From Dendrolimus kikuchii (taxonomy: Eukaryota > Arthropoda > Insecta > Lepidoptera > Lasiocampidae), in NCBI GenBank assembly GCA_019925095.2, contig CM034389.1, positions 1,200,001 through 1,264,000 of the forward strand: a stretch of 64,000 nt of DNA, written 5' to 3'. Positions 1 through 10,386 of this stretch are shown here, piece by piece. Each line of letters starts with the position of its first letter. Position 1 is the stretch's first letter. The translations under genes and the position numbers were made by a program. Under the pieces are notes generated by a model. The model was given only the letters and a program-made list of their open reading frames with translations, was not told where the DNA came from and made no database searches.

Positions 1-68
1 TAAAAAGCGTGTTTTTTTAACTATTATTTATTAATTGTGATTATTAACGAATGAAACAAGGCATGTAC

Positions 69-155
69 CTCCCGTCCTTCCGAGTTCATAACAGCGACGG
101 TGCCGTGAGAAATCAAGTGAATGCTGTTTCCTGGGTCACCACATTTCACTAATAC
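69..155 (-). CDS. HCN/CNG-type channel, exon 5 of those visible (cNBD start)
   Basis: 87 bp internal exon encoding 29 residues (VLVKCGDPGNSIHLISHG...). They match the first beta strands of a cyclic-nucleotide-binding domain, continuing the MPGE that ends the preceding exon, as HCN channels read 'PGDYIIREG...'. An AG acceptor (156-157) and a GTACAT donor (63-68) bracket it, and it joins the previous exon in phase 0. The rest of the cNBD, including the phosphate-binding cassette, lies off the left end of the window, so cNMP-binding competence cannot be judged. Confidence 0.85.
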
Positions 156-191
156 CTGAAAAATATCAATTTTTAATAATTATACAATAAA

Positions 192-427
192 CTAGCTGTG
201 CCCGCGACGTCGTCCGCGTGGAATTTGCCTTCAAAACCCTCCGATTTTGAAACATTCTTCATTGGTGCTCCGCTCCTATTGGTGTTAGCGTGATGATATA
301 TAGCCTATAGCCTTCTTCGATAAATGGGCTATCTAACACTGAAAGAATTTTTCCAATCAGACCAGTAGTTCCTGAGATGAGCGCGTTCAAACAAACAAAC
401 TCTTCAGCTTTATATATTAGTATAAGA
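192..427 (-). mobile_element. Non-autonomous Helitron, family A
   Basis: Read on the minus strand it starts A|TCTTATACTAATATA and ends ...CGCGGGCACAGCTAG|T, with a CG-rich hairpin just before CTAG. These are the Helitron rules: 5' TC, 3' hairpin and CTRR, insertion between A and T, no inverted repeats. 236 bp. Related copies lie at 9382, 44576, 47387, 51125 and 62303. Confidence 0.75.
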
Positions 428-599
428 TTGCTGTTCGATAGTCTCGCTAAAACTGGAGAGCGGCTGGACTGATTTGGCTAATTTTGGTTTTGAATTATTT
501 GTGGAAATCCAGGGAAGGTTTGAAAGGTGAGAAAATATGAAAAAAATGCTTGGAATATAGTAAAAATAACAATTCGAAACTATTCCTACCTGTCAAACA

Positions 600-905
600 T
601 TTCTTTTTTTTTTGGATTTTATGGCTTGGCCTTTAAGCCAGATCTTAGATTCAATGTAGTTTCTTTATTTTCATAAACCTATGTGTAGCACAGCTGAACT
701 GTAGGTTATCAGCTAGTGCCATTCAACGGAGTTCTTGTGACAACTCAAAAGGCCACATTTTCAAGTTCACATTTCTCACAAAACACATAATGACTACTCA
801 AAAACTATCAATATCCTACAACTGTTGTTCATTTTAGAGCAATTTTACACATTTTTAGATAATAAAACTGCACAGCATCTCCTTTCAGTTCCCGCCAAAA
901 ACTCC
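600..905 (+). repeat. Interspersed repeat ending in 'CAGTTCCCGCCAAAAACTCC'
   Basis: Same sequence, diverged, occurs at about 33285-33545 (minus) and 54495-54725 (plus). Shared blocks are 'CTTTAAGCCAG', 'CAACGGAGTTCTTGTGA', 'AAAGGCCACATTT' and 'AAAACTGCACAGCA'. No coding potential was recognised; the element type is unknown. Confidence 0.6.
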
Positions 906-1123
906 TCAAACATTTGATGTTCGTCCCGTCGTTCAGAAATCAACTTAAATTTAAAAGTGAAGTTTTTTTTCACTTTTTTGGTTTTGACCGTCAAACGTTT
1001 GATGTTCGTTCCGGTCAAGTTTTGACCACATTTTTTTTACTAAAGTTGAAACATTCTGCAATTATCACTCAGCTTTTTTATTTATTGATTCTGAGGCGGT
1101 ACGAAGTTTGGCGGGTTAGCTAG
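905..1123 (+). mobile_element. Helitron-like 3' part, family D
   Basis: Ends GGCGGTACGAAGTTTGGCGG GTTAGCTAG|T, a CTAG terminus. The same tail is present inverted at about 25885-26080 ('AACTTCGTACCGCCTCAG'). It contains two 'AAACRTTTGATGTTCG' blocks. Confidence 0.5.
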
Positions 1124-1285
1124 TAATAATATTATAAAATTGTAAAAGTATAGTCTTTTGTTTGTTTGTTCGGGTTGCCTGTAAAAACTTTGATGCGCCT
1201 TTCGCTGATCGACAGTAAATTCCCGGACTCAAAATCTGCGGTACTTCACATCCCGAGAATACTGCGCGGATTTTATTGGGGGAGG

Positions 1286-1640
1286 TTTTTTGGAACGAAG
1301 TTCCTTATCGCGCGTTGTGAAAGGGGGCTAGATGGAAAAAATTCTTACGAAAAGTTGTCACGACACTTTTTGCTATAGTAAGCTATTGTAAGCTGTGCGG
1401 CGTCGCAATTTCTCTCTCTGTCTGTCTGTCTCTCTCTCTGTCTCTCTCTCTCTTATAGAGAGAGAGAGAGAGACAACTTAATTTGTTATATTTGTTAATA
1501 ATAAGTTTATATAACATTATATTTGTTAATGATAAAAAAAATATTATTATAACTTAAAAAAAATAAAATTTTATTACAATTCCTTCACTAATTAATCGAA
1601 AGGAACTTCGTTCCATCCGGGTGTCCCTTGACACCTCTCA
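1286..1640. mobile_element. Element bounded by GGAACGAAGTTCC palindromes, copy 1
   Basis: The left border carries GGAACGAAGTTCC followed by TTATCGCGCGTTGTGAAAGG; the right border carries GGAACTTCGTTCC followed by a small hairpin GTGTC-CCTT-GACAC. A second copy with the same layout is at 55836-56164. The interior holds a (CT)n/(AG)n microsatellite at about 1410-1475. Confidence 0.5.
1410..1475. repeat. (CT)n-(GTCT)n / (AG)n self-complementary microsatellite
   Basis: A pyrimidine run of CTCT/GTCT repeats followed directly by AGAGAGAGAGAGAG, so the two halves can pair as a hairpin. Confidence 0.85.
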
Positions 1641-2256
1641 AGTTTTTTTTAATTTTTTTTATTATTATTAACATCTCTGCGGACTCGAGTTCCGTACCCT
1701 TTTTTACTACTTAATTTCTATGAAAAATTTTAAAGTCCATTACACGCTTATTGTTTATTTTTGTTACTGTGTGTGACATTAATTTAGTAATTTTTATGTT
1801 GTGGTGTACCTTAAGAGTAACTTACTATATTAATTTATTCTAATTTTAATTCTAAACTTATACTAATGTAGAGTGTATCTGTTACATGCTGGTGTTGTGA
1901 GGAAGTGCATGTGCAGTGTTGGCCTTATATCTATACTTATATATAGTCTTATCTAGTGCCATGTGTGTGTGTTTTTTTTTCTTTTCCGTGCATTGGGGGA
2001 GGTTTAAAATGGCCAGGTCGAAAAAAAAGGATTCTCATGCGAAATTTTCACCGATCGATATAATCTTCAGTAAAACCAGTTGTAGTTGTGTATACCTTTA
2101 GTAACATTACATATAGCAAATTTTACGGGAATTTCCGGGATTAATGTAATTTTATACTAAAACAATCCATTACCCTGCTGAAAATAACCTTTGTTTTTAT
2201 ATTTAGAAAAATAAATGTAGTATTTGTTACCAGTCGCGGGCAAATGCTAGTAATGT

Positions 2257-3075
2257 TGTTACAACCTAGGCCCCGACAAAGACAAATTCCACGTACAGAT
2301 CTGTAAAAGCACATTTTATTACCTGTCGGCATTTGAACTGGTTGTAATCCTTTTATCATCATCTTCTTTTGTTCACTTATTTATTGGCATACGTTTCTAG
2401 TTATTGTGGAGAACCGCGTATTGTCCTATTGTACTCGCTCAGGAGCATCATTAGCCAGGTGTTGCGGACTACAAGTACAAGTTCCGTGCAGGAACGGAGA
2501 CAGAATACAATTTCCTGCGGCCTGGCGGCCTGTCGTAAGAGGCGACTAAACAACCCACAGCCAGGTGGTAGGGTATTTGCTCGACTGGATGGCGACCACC
2601 CCTGGTCTAGAGTATGCCGCCATAACAACCTTGTGTTGTGTTCCGGCATTAGTGACCAGGTTCCAGTCTCCTTTAAGAGAACAGCAGCGCATTTGTAGCA
2701 CCTTTGGTGTTGCAAATGTCCATAGGCGATGGTAACCGCTTTCCATCAAGTGGGCCGTCTGCCTGCCTGCTGAACTCCTGCAATAAAAAAAAAAAAAAAA
2801 AAAAACAAGCTAATTCTAGGAAATTCTAAAACGAAGTATAAAACGACACTCCCGATTGAGAGAGGAGGCGCTAGAGCTACAACTACGATACGGGCGTGAC
2901 CTATGTACAATCGGGAATCTACTAGTGACGGACTTTCCGCGTTTTATTGAATTACGACCTTCTGCATTATGTTTGAATTTGTTGTGTTCGGTTATATTTG
3001 TACCTGCGTTATACGTGTTTGTGTAGTTCTAATAATTCTAACGGCATTTTAATTCGAGTCCCGCTAACTCGTTAC
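2257..3075 (+). mobile_element. Solo LTR, copy 1, with a SINE inserted in it
   Basis: Begins TGTTACAACCTAGG and ends CTAACTCGTTACA (TG...CA). The same sequence, without the SINE, is found at 3862-4351 (inverted) and 57740-58259. The SINE at 2483-2803 interrupts it; removing that leaves ~500 bp. No internal retrotransposon region adjoins it, so it is a solo LTR. Confidence 0.75.
2483..2803 (+). mobile_element. LINE-tailed SINE, full-length copy
   Basis: Near-consensus copy starting TCCGTGCAGGAACGGAG and ending CTGCAATAAAA with a long A tract. It sits inside a solo LTR; the LTR word ACAAG flanks it on both sides as a short target-site duplication, and the uninterrupted LTR copies confirm the site. 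Confidence 0.85.
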
Positions 3076-3342
3076 AATATTATAAACGCGAAAGTAACTC
3101 TGTGTGTTACGTTTTCACAGAAAACCCATGGTACCGATTTTACTGAAATTTGGTAAATATGTAGTCACAATACCCATAATGAATTTGCGATAATTTTTAT
3201 CCCGAAAGATGAGATTAGCTTTCGGGATAAAATCTATTAAATTTTTTGGGTGTGTATAGCGCCTAAATAAAAAAATCTTGTGTGTACAGTTCACACACAG
3301 ACACAGACAAATTTCTTTCTTGACGTCACATTTCATGTATTA
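3076..3342 (+). mobile_element. Helitron family C, 5' fragment
   Basis: Starts in the 'ATTATAAACGCGAAAGTAAC' head typical of family C and contains diverged CCCGAAAGATG / CTTTCGGGATAAAA blocks, which form an imperfect inverted pair. The 3' end is missing, replaced by the family B element at 3343. Confidence 0.5.
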
Positions 3343-3540
3343 TCTTTATATATATAATTCTTCTGTACGTGTGTTGACAGTGAACTCCTCCTAAACGGCT
3401 GGACCGATTTGAATGAATTTTTTTGTGTGTGTTCAAGTGGATTCGAGGATGGTTTAGATCCACAATTGGACCCGGTAGGTGGCGCTGCAATCGGGTTCTT
3501 TATTTCTTCAGGGCAGAACAACGTCTGCCGGGACAGCTAG
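3343..3540 (+). mobile_element. Non-autonomous Helitron, family B, complete
   Basis: 198 bp bounded exactly as A|TCTTTATATATATAA...GGCAGAACAACGTCTGCC GGGACAGCTAG|T. The 3' hairpin GGCAGA-ACAACG-TCTGCC ends 7 bp before CTAG. Other copies are at 48738, 56603 and 25712 (partial); diverged tandem remnants are at 49970-50245. Confidence 0.85.
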
Positions 3541-3861
3541 TGTCGTTATAATAAGCGTTTAACACGTTTGAAGTATTAACGAATTACTTCAAGACATTTC
3601 CAACTCTGTCTGTATGAGCATAGTGTTTAAATTATTAAATATAATGTATTCTATTTCATTCTCTCGCAGGCTTAGTCCTATAGACTTGTGTCTTCCTTTT
3701 TTAGTGTCGCTTTTTCGTTTCATAGTGTCTCAAATCACAACGATTCTAAAGAAGTTACACTTCAGACATTAACGCAGCTTGTAGAAAAGAAAGAAAAAAT
3801 AATTTAAAGAAACAGCGTCGTACTTACGTGTCTGACATGTATCTTAAAAATAAAAACATAT

Positions 3862-4351
3862 TGTTACCAGTGCGAGACTCGAATTAAAATGCCGTTAGAA
3901 TGATTATAGAGTTTATTAGAACTATACAAACACGTATAACACAGGTACAAATATAACCGAACACAACAAGTCCAAACGTAATGCAGAAGATCGTTATTCA
4001 AGAAAACGCGCAAAGTCCGTCACTAATAGATTACCGAATGTACATAGGTCTCGCCTTGCTCGTGGTTCTCGCTCGACTCACTCCTCCCTCAATCGGGCCA
4101 TTGCTTTATACTGCACAAAAGCAATATGTCCGCCCGAAAGGGTGGACCGAATTTCCTAGAATCAGCTTGTACTTTAAATCCGTAACACCTGGCTAATGAT
4201 TACAATACAACAATGGGCCGTATGCCAATAAGTAAACAAAAGAAGATGACCATAAAAGAATTTTAATGTTATTAGTTCAAATGCCGACGGGTAATAAATG
4301 TGCTTTGATATGCAGGTGGATTCTGTTATTATCGGGACCTGAATTGTAACA
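3862..4351 (-). mobile_element. Solo LTR, copy 2 (inverted)
   Basis: 490 bp, bounded TGTTAC...TGTAACA on the plus strand and flanked on both sides by ATAT, a 4-bp target-site duplication as in Gypsy-type elements. It aligns end to end with copies 1 and 3 in reverse orientation. Confidence 0.75.
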
Positions 4352-4589
4352 ATATTTTGAGAATTTGTACGCCGCATTTTCAGCAAACAACGTTTGCACT
4401 CAGCTTATTGCTGTGCCGGCATAATATCCGACACAACGCTGATTTCAGTGCAAACTTTCCTTTTGGCGTAATACTAAAACGACCCGAATATTTTACTTGT
4501 GTTGTTTGCTTACTCTTAAACCCTTCAACACGGAACCACCACAAATTTGTTCTCGAACTGTCACCCGGCTAATTGGGAAGTACCAAGTT

Positions 4590-4720
4590 TTGCCAGATGG
4601 TAGGGCATTTGCCCGACTGGATGGCTAACATCCCTGATCCAGAGCATGCCGCCATAACAACCTTGTGTTGTGTTCCGGAATTAGTAACCAGGTTCCAGTC
4701 TCCGGTAATAAAAAAAAACA
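4590..4720 (+). mobile_element. LINE-tailed SINE, internal segment only
   Basis: Covers 'CCAGATGGTAGGGCATTTGC' to 'CCAGGTTCCAGTCTCC', then jumps straight to TAATAAAAAAAA; the 5' head and the whole 3' LINE-like region are missing. Confidence 0.7.
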
Positions 4721-4914
4721 CCACAAATTTGTGGTAAAACACAGATAATTGAAACGAACGTTGAATTGATGCTTTCTCCCTCTAACCACATAGGGATTTG
4801 TATTAGAGTAAAAGAGACGATATAATTCTCTTGGTTATGGCGCGGCATTTTTGATGGTAGCTGGCAGCTTCTGGAAAAAATAAACCAGGGTCAAGTACTT
4901 CCCTGCATACGTAC

Positions 4915-5298
4915 CTCCCCAGGCATATACATCTGTCTCCCCAAACTGAATATAATGGTATTGATCAGTGCAACAGGCATGTCGTGAAACAGCGGCACGT
5001 TCATGACGAGCAACTTGCAGCTGTGCATGTTGATGTCCTGCTTGATTTGCTCGTTAATTGTACTCATTATATAATGAATGTTAAAATATTCTCTGTTGAA
5101 ATTGTAGTTCAGAAACAGCTGGATCTTCTTCTGTAGGAACAGCGGTAGTCGTTTGAACGCCATGTATTTCTCTAGTTCATGATTCCGACCGCTGAATAGG
5201 TACGATCCGTATTGGCGGTACATTATGAGCCGTAGGAGAGTTGCGAAAGCGTAGGTCAGGAAGCACAGCCCGATTAGAGCCAGGGTTGAGCTCAACAG
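4915..5298 (-). CDS. HCN/CNG-type channel, exon 4 (S6 and C-linker)
   Basis: 384 bp, 128 codons, phase 0 at both ends; acceptor TTTCAG, donor GTACGT. The first ~24 residues (SSTLALIGLCFLTYAF...) form S6, the pore-lining helix. The rest is the C-linker: LEKYMAFKRLPLFLQKKI aligns with the HCN 'VEQYMSFHKLP..RQKI' block, and CKLLVMNVPLFHDMP with the 'CRKLVASMPLF' block just before the cNBD. Order and spacing match the family. This exon is strong evidence that the gene belongs to the HCN/CNG/EAG superfamily, with HCN the closest by C-linker wording. Confidence 0.93.
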
Positions 5299-5336
5299 CT
5301 GAAAGGTTCAAAGTTATTTATAATCCAGGGTTTTTG

Positions 5337-5576
5337 TTATTGAAGTAGTTCAGCAGACAGGCAGACGGCCCACTTGATGGAAAGCGGTGACCATCGCCTA
5401 TGGACATTTACAACACCAAAGGTGATACAAATGCGTTGCTGCTCTCTTAAGGGAGACTGGAACCTGGTCACTAATGCCGGAGCCATCCAGTCGGGCAAAT
5501 GCCCTATCACCTGGCTGTGTGTTAAGTCGCCTCTTACGACAGGAAATTGTATTCTTTCTCCGTTCCTGCACGGATA
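5337..5576 (-). mobile_element. LINE-tailed SINE with internal deletion
   Basis: Inverted copy 39 bp upstream of the S6 exon acceptor of the channel gene. It lacks the segment between 'ACTAATGCCGGA' and 'GCCATCCAGTC' and part of the 5' head. Confidence 0.8.
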
Positions 5577-5779
5577 AAAGGTGGGGGAGTTCCACACATT
5601 TCGTTGTTTAACTTGAACGGAATTTAACCCCAACTACAATTTGAAGATGGTGTCTTAGCTTACACAGAACATAGTGTTCCGTTGAAAATTATGATTAACC
5701 GTTTAACAATACAGTTTAAAATTACTTGATTTTCTATCTTGTCTAAAAAGGTTGTTATGAGGTAAAACCTTTTTACTTA

Positions 5780-6066
5780 CTCCGTTGTCTCAACGACCCA
5801 ACGTGGGTCTTGGCCTACGAAACCGAGAGGATGCCACTTTTCTCTGTCCTGTGCGGTGTCTTGCCAGTTATTGGCTCCTAACTCCGACAGGTCAACCTCC
5901 ACTCTGTCCTTCCAGCGATATTTGGGATGGCCGTCCTACCGGCCGTCCCAAATATGCTTTCCTCACTCTGCGATCCTCTCCCATCTTACGTGATCGAGGT
6001 AGCAGAGGCGGTGAACTTTTATTTCTCCTATTACGTTAGGCTCAGCCCCGAGATTCCTTATAATAC
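5780..6066 (-). pseudogene. LINE reverse-transcriptase C-terminal fragment (RTE/BovB-like tail)
   Basis: The minus strand reads, with stops, RRVRKAYLGRPVGRPSQI ... LARHRTGQRKVASSRF ... RPRPTLGR. This resembles 'GRPxGRPKYRWKDxVExDL...NWxxxAQDREKW' tails of lepidopteran LINEs. No intact frame; inside a channel intron. Confidence 0.6.
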
Positions 6067-6171
6067 CTTGAACCTTTAAAGCCAGTAAAACCATTTTGTT
6101 GGTTTTAATATTTGTCATAAGCGTAGTGATTATATCCTCTTTGTTTCTGATGATTAAAACTATTGTTAAGC

Positions 6172-6494
6172 TCAGTTTTTATTTTATTTTATTGCAGGAG
6201 TTCAGCAGACAGGCAGACGGCCCGCTTGATGGAAAGCGGTTACCATCGCCTATGGACATTTGCAACACCAAAGGCGCTACAAATGCGCTGCTGCTCTCTT
6301 AAGGGAGACTGGAACCTGGTCACTAATGCCGGAACACAAATCAAGGTTGTTATGGCGGCATACTCTAGACCAGGGGTGGTAGCCATCCAGTCGGGCAAAT
6401 GCCCTACCACCTGGCTGTGGGTCGTTAAGTCACCTCTTACGACAGGCCGCCCCAACGCAGGAAATTGTATTCTTTCTCCGTTCCTGCACGGATA
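6172..6494 (-). mobile_element. LINE-tailed SINE, full-length inverted copy
   Basis: Complete from TTTTATTGCAGGAGTTCAGC to CCTGCACGGATA. On the plus strand (antisense to the SINE) it keeps an ~88-codon frame beginning MESGYHRLWTFATPK, also seen in many other copies. Confidence 0.85.
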
Positions 6495-6797
6495 GTGCGT
6501 CCGTCATCAGCGTCTGTCATTGTCAATGTTGCAATTTTCTTTTTACACGTTGTTAACTTTATAAACGTGGCGAAACGTAACATCTATTAAAATGTTGGCA
6601 GTACTATTTCTTGCACTCGTGCAAGCAATAGTCGACTTTAAGGTGACGAACCTTTTCATATCGCGACTGTATAATGCGATCCAAATAAGAATAGGAATGT
6701 CAATAACCTCGATCGTCAAATGTCACTTGAAAAGTATGGTCTGCAAAAAAACTTATTTGCATATCTTATATAAATTGTCTTAATATAATATTTGACT

Positions 6798-6985
6798 CCT
6801 CGAGTCCACAACCTTGAGTTGTGTTCCGGCATTAGTGACCAGGTTCCAGTCTCCCTTGAAAGAGCAGCAGCGTATTTGTAGCACCTTTGGTGTGACAAAT
6901 GTCCATAGGCGATAGTAACCGCTTTTCATCAAGTGGGCAGTCTGCCTGTCTGCTGAACTCATGCAATAAAAAATAAAAAAAAATC
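6798..6985 (+). mobile_element. LINE-tailed SINE, 5'-truncated copy
   Basis: Starts inside the element at 'ACAACCTTGAGTTGTGTTCC' and runs to CATGCAATAAAAAATAAA. Confidence 0.8.
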
Positions 6986-7067
6986 ATAATTCGCAGCTAT
7001 GACGTCACAACATGGCGCAAAGTCGCTCCTATTCTAGTACATAACATATAATACAATATATACGCAC

Positions 7068-7377
7068 CATCTGGGGTACCAGAGGCTTGAGCGGATCGTA
7101 GTAGCCGGCTCCCACGCATAACCCAGAGACCAAGTACAAATTGGTTACATACTTCATCATCATAGTGCCCCCATACGTAAACCTCTTCATCCAAGCTAAC
7201 AGCGTATCGTCCAACTCGTAGAAGTGTACACAAAACACCGGTATTTGATAGTGTACGTATGTCATCCAATGGAAGAACAGCAGCAGTTGCACCACCACGG
7301 ATAATGCCACTTTCTTTATATACGACAGCCCACATTGACGGAGCAGGCCGCTCCATTGCTTGCCGAGGGTCCCGAGT
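7068..7377 (-). CDS. HCN/CNG-type channel, exon 3 (end of S4, S5, pore loop)
   Basis: 310 bp. One base completes an Arg codon split with the previous exon, followed by 103 codons; acceptor TCTCTAG, donor GTGCGT. It encodes the second half of S4, S5 (VALSVVVQLLLFFHWMTYV), the turret and the pore helix with filter. Where HCN channels carry CIGYG, this protein has CVGAG followed by YYDP: the filter tyrosine is an alanine. S4 plus linker shows few regularly spaced basic residues. Both points suggest altered ion selectivity and gating; this is inferred from sequence only. The reading frame stays open upstream into an adjacent SINE, which is incidental. Confidence 0.92.
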
Positions 7378-7404
7378 CTAGAGACAAACGGATTAATATT
7401 ATTT

Positions 7405-7685
7405 ATCCGTGCAGGAACTGTCGTAAGAGGCGACATAACAACCCAAAGCCAGGTGGTAGGGCATTTGTCCGACTGGATGGCTACCACCCCTGGTGTAGAG
7501 TATGTCGTCATAACAACCTTGAGTTGTGTTCCGGCATTAATGACCAGGTTCCAGTTTCCCTTAAGAGAGCAGCAGCGCATTTGTAGCAACTTTGCTGTTG
7601 CAAATGTCCATAGGCGATGGTAACCGCTTTTCATCAATTGGGCCGTCTGCCTGTCTGCTGATCTCCTGCAATAAAAAAATATATA
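7405..7685 (+). mobile_element. LINE-tailed SINE abutting a channel exon
   Basis: Starts TCCGTGCAGGAAC and jumps to TGTCGTAAGAGGCGAC (small 5' deletion), then is complete to the A-rich tail. It begins about 28 bp upstream of the acceptor of the channel pore exon, so it must lie over or next to the branch-point region. Confidence 0.85.
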
Positions 7686-7694
7686 TATAATAAT

Positions 7695-8479
7695 TAGGGC
7701 ATGCCCGCGACTTCGCTCACACGACTTGGAATTCCCGCGGGATTTCCGGGGCACGATATACAGCAACATTTAAAAAAGAATGTCAGCTATCGCTTTAGTG
7801 AAAGCTGGGTCCGCTCTCCGATCAACATTTACGTGGGATCCCCGGAATAAAAATATCTCATACTACAGTTTACCCCGCGGCTGCGCTGCGGGTCAACCTC
7901 TAGTGCGTATCTCTTGTTTAAAAAGCAAGTGGTACAGGTTACATTGTATTAAGTTTGTATGTATTTGCCCCCGAAAGAGTCACTTCATTTTATATCGCAA
8001 ACTATACCACCCCCGTCTATATGTAAACTACATAAATCACAAAACTTGACAAAAATGACAAAATAGATAACATGGTCCAAGTGGACCCAGTGGACCCAGT
8101 GGACGAAATGGACAAAATCACAAAACTTGTCCTAGTTTCCGGGATAAACTTTACATAAATCTATCCCAAAATGTATCCCATTATCCGGGATAAAAAGTAT
8201 CCCTTGGGCACTCTCGGTATTCAAATTATATATGTACCGAGTTTCAGCCAAATCGGCCCAAATAGTCTTTCCATAAAAGGATAACAAACAGAGAGACGAA
8301 TATACTTTTATCCCGGAAACTATCCCATTTTCCGGGATAAAAAGTATCCTATGTTCATTCTCGGCATCGAAAATATATATATACTGAGTTTCAGCCAAAT
8401 CGGTCCAGTAGTTTTTACGTGAAAACGGAACAGACAGACAATCAGACAGTCACTTTCGCATTTATAATATTAATAGGGA
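7695..8479 (-). mobile_element. Helitron family C, long copy
   Basis: On the minus strand it begins A|TCCCTATTAATATTATAAATG and carries two CCGGGATAAAAAGTATCC blocks and the CCTCTAG-type segment. It ends near GAAGTCGCGGGCATGCCC. It also contains a short GTGGACCCA tandem run at 8071-8112. Sister copies: 23190-23652, 61391-62284, and a head piece at 17278. Confidence 0.6.
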
Positions 8480-9070
8480 TAAATAATAAATCTTTATTGC
8501 CAAAAAATCTGATGCATTAACTTATTGAAGTCCCTAACTCCCGAGCTAGGCATGAAGCCTGTGCTTCGGGAATCAGTGCCCCCTCACATTAATATGTACT
8601 TTTAAACACAAGTAATACAAGTCGGTAACAGAGTGTTTATGTCTAGTGAGTAGGCGTGTGGTCTGGATGTACGTGAGCGCGCGCATATCGTATGTGTGTG
8701 TGTGTGTGTGTGTGTTGTATATATGTGTGTGTGTAATTATGTATATACTGTACGGTTACTATTAATATAAATAGCTTAAACCAGTGCTTCGGTGGTAGTG
8801 TAGTCAGGGGTAAGTAGGCAGTCTTTTAGTTTAATTTTAACTTCCCGACTGGTGAGTCCATGTATATTGATTTGTTTATTTATCTTGTTATATAGCGTCA
8901 CAGGCATATAGCATTGCTGCCGTCTTGCAAGGCCAGTTGTTGGCAATATGTTGGTTACAGCACGTTTCTTATCACTAATATTGTCACGTTTTGGTGTAAT
9001 TTTGTGTTGTTTTAGAGTTATATTGTATATATATAACTGCCTAACGGTTATCTTTTTATTAACTTTATAT
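8480..9070 (-). mobile_element. LINE 3' region, inverted, with (GT)n
   Basis: Begins (plus strand) with AATAAATCTTTATTGCC, the reverse of an AATAAA-bearing tail, followed by 'CCCGAGCTAGGCATGAAGCC' and AGTGCCCCCTC. From memory this wording is found at lepidopteran LINE 3' ends. A (GT)n microsatellite lies at about 8692-8733. No coding part recognised. Confidence 0.4.
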
Positions 9071-9099
9071 TAACTTTACTGGCCATTTTAAATAATTTA

Positions 9100-9245
9100 C
9101 AGAAAAATTTCCGCGGGCCTCCCGGAATAAAAAGTAGCGCAGCGTTTGAGTCTAAGAATTAGCTGTCTATCAGTGAAAACCGCATCGAAATCGGCCCAAT
9201 AGCTTTTACGTGAATCCCGAACAAACAGACAAGAAATCTAAAAAA
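9100..9245 (-). repeat. Interspersed repeat fragment ('CCGCATCGAAATCGGCCC')
   Basis: Shares CTATCAGTGAAAACC / CACATCGAAATCGG / TTTACGTGAATCCC blocks with 42290-42425 and, inverted, with 1160-1285. Probably a worn Helitron-like family. Confidence 0.45.
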
Positions 9246-9381
9246 ATTGCATCGTGTTCTCCATAGTTTATATACTCTATTCCAGTTGCTTTTTTTTAAT
9301 AGTTTGAATTTACAGACACGGTATGTTTAGAATTTTATAATACCTATATATTAATACGTGAAGCAAAACACTTATAGTTAA

Positions 9382-9617
9382 CTAGCTTCTGCCCGCGACT
9401 TCGTTTGCATGGAATAGTTAAAAAAAAACCCCGATTTTGAAACATTCTTCGTTGGTGCTCCGCTCCTATTGGTCTTAGCGTGATGATATATAGCCTATAG
9501 TCTTCCTCGATAAATGGGCTATCTAACACTGAAAGAATTTTTCAAATCAGACCAGTAGTTCCTGAGATTAGCGCGTTCAAACAAACAAACTCTTCAGATT
9601 TATATATTAGTATAAAA
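9382..9617 (-). mobile_element. Non-autonomous Helitron, family A
   Basis: CTAG at 9382-9385 (minus 3' end) and head at 'TATATATTAGTATAAAA'. The interior matches the 192-427 copy nearly base for base in 'GGTGCTCCGCTCCTATTGGT' and 'ATAGCCTATAG'. Confidence 0.7.
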
Positions 9618-9676
9618 TATAAAGAATGAGTGCACAATGCTAATATTTTAATATAATGATAATAAAAACATTACAC

Positions 9677-10195
9677 TTCTAGGCGCTAAGAACCTCGGCC
9701 AGAAGGCCCAGCTCGCCATACACAGCGCGGTGCTGGTACCTACGCTCATGTATGGAAGAGAGAGCATGAAAGTAGAGTAAACGCGGTTGAGATGCGAGCA
9801 CTGCGCAAAATCTGCGGAGTGACGCTCGCGGACCGCGTTCGTAATACCGAAGTAAGAAAGAGAGTTGGTCTGAAAGAGAGTGTCGGGGTGAAGGTAAGGA
9901 AAGGAATGCTCCTGTGGTTCGGGCATGTGGAAAGAATGACTAAACAGATATACAATGCAAAAGTGGATGGATGCAGAAGTCGTGGAAGGCCACGACACAC
10001 CTTCCATGATCAAATTGATCGTGTACTAGCGGAGGGTGATGTCAGGAGCCTTAAGAACAGACGAGCGTGCATGACAAGCGTTATGAATGTCAAAGAAGCA
10101 AGTGAGGTGTGTAAGAATGGGCCTAAATGGCGCTCTGTTGTTCGTGCCTACCCCGCAAGGGAACTGGCGTGAAGTTATGGTATGTATGTATGTAA
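9677..10195 (+). mobile_element. (TATG)n-tailed LINE, 5'-truncated copy A (RT C-terminus)
   Basis: Encodes the C-terminal end of a non-LTR reverse transcriptase: LLGAKNLGQKAQLAIHSAVL, then in the main frame MRALRKICGVTLADRVRN, WFGHVERMTKQIYNAKVDG, GRPRHTFHDQIDRVLAEG and WRSVVRAYPARELA-stop at 10170-10172. Only ~7 nt separate the stop from the TATG tail. It is flanked by the 13-bp duplication AAAAACATTACAC (9664-9676 and 10196-10208). A frameshift or stop separates the first block from the rest; 5' truncation is typical. Confidence 0.9.
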
Positions 10196-10386
10196 AAAAA
10201 CATTACACACACTACCATGTATTTGACACACACACGCATATATACTCTTTTGTTTATTGTTAAAGTCAAACTAAGCTACCCTGCTTTAGCGAAATCTGTG
10301 ATTATAGAAGTATAAGTCTTTGACATAAATTATCATGGTCGAATTTCGACCACGGGCGACCACTAGTTATAGATAAATATACAAAC

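Noticed and set aside
5785..6039. Plus-strand 84-codon frame over GC-rich text
   Set aside because: Antisense to an RTE-like reverse-transcriptase tail that reads on the minus strand.
7390..7769. Extension of the channel pore exon upstream as one long open frame
   Set aside because: The upstream part is antisense SINE; a phase-correct acceptor TCTCTAG at 7378 marks the true exon start.
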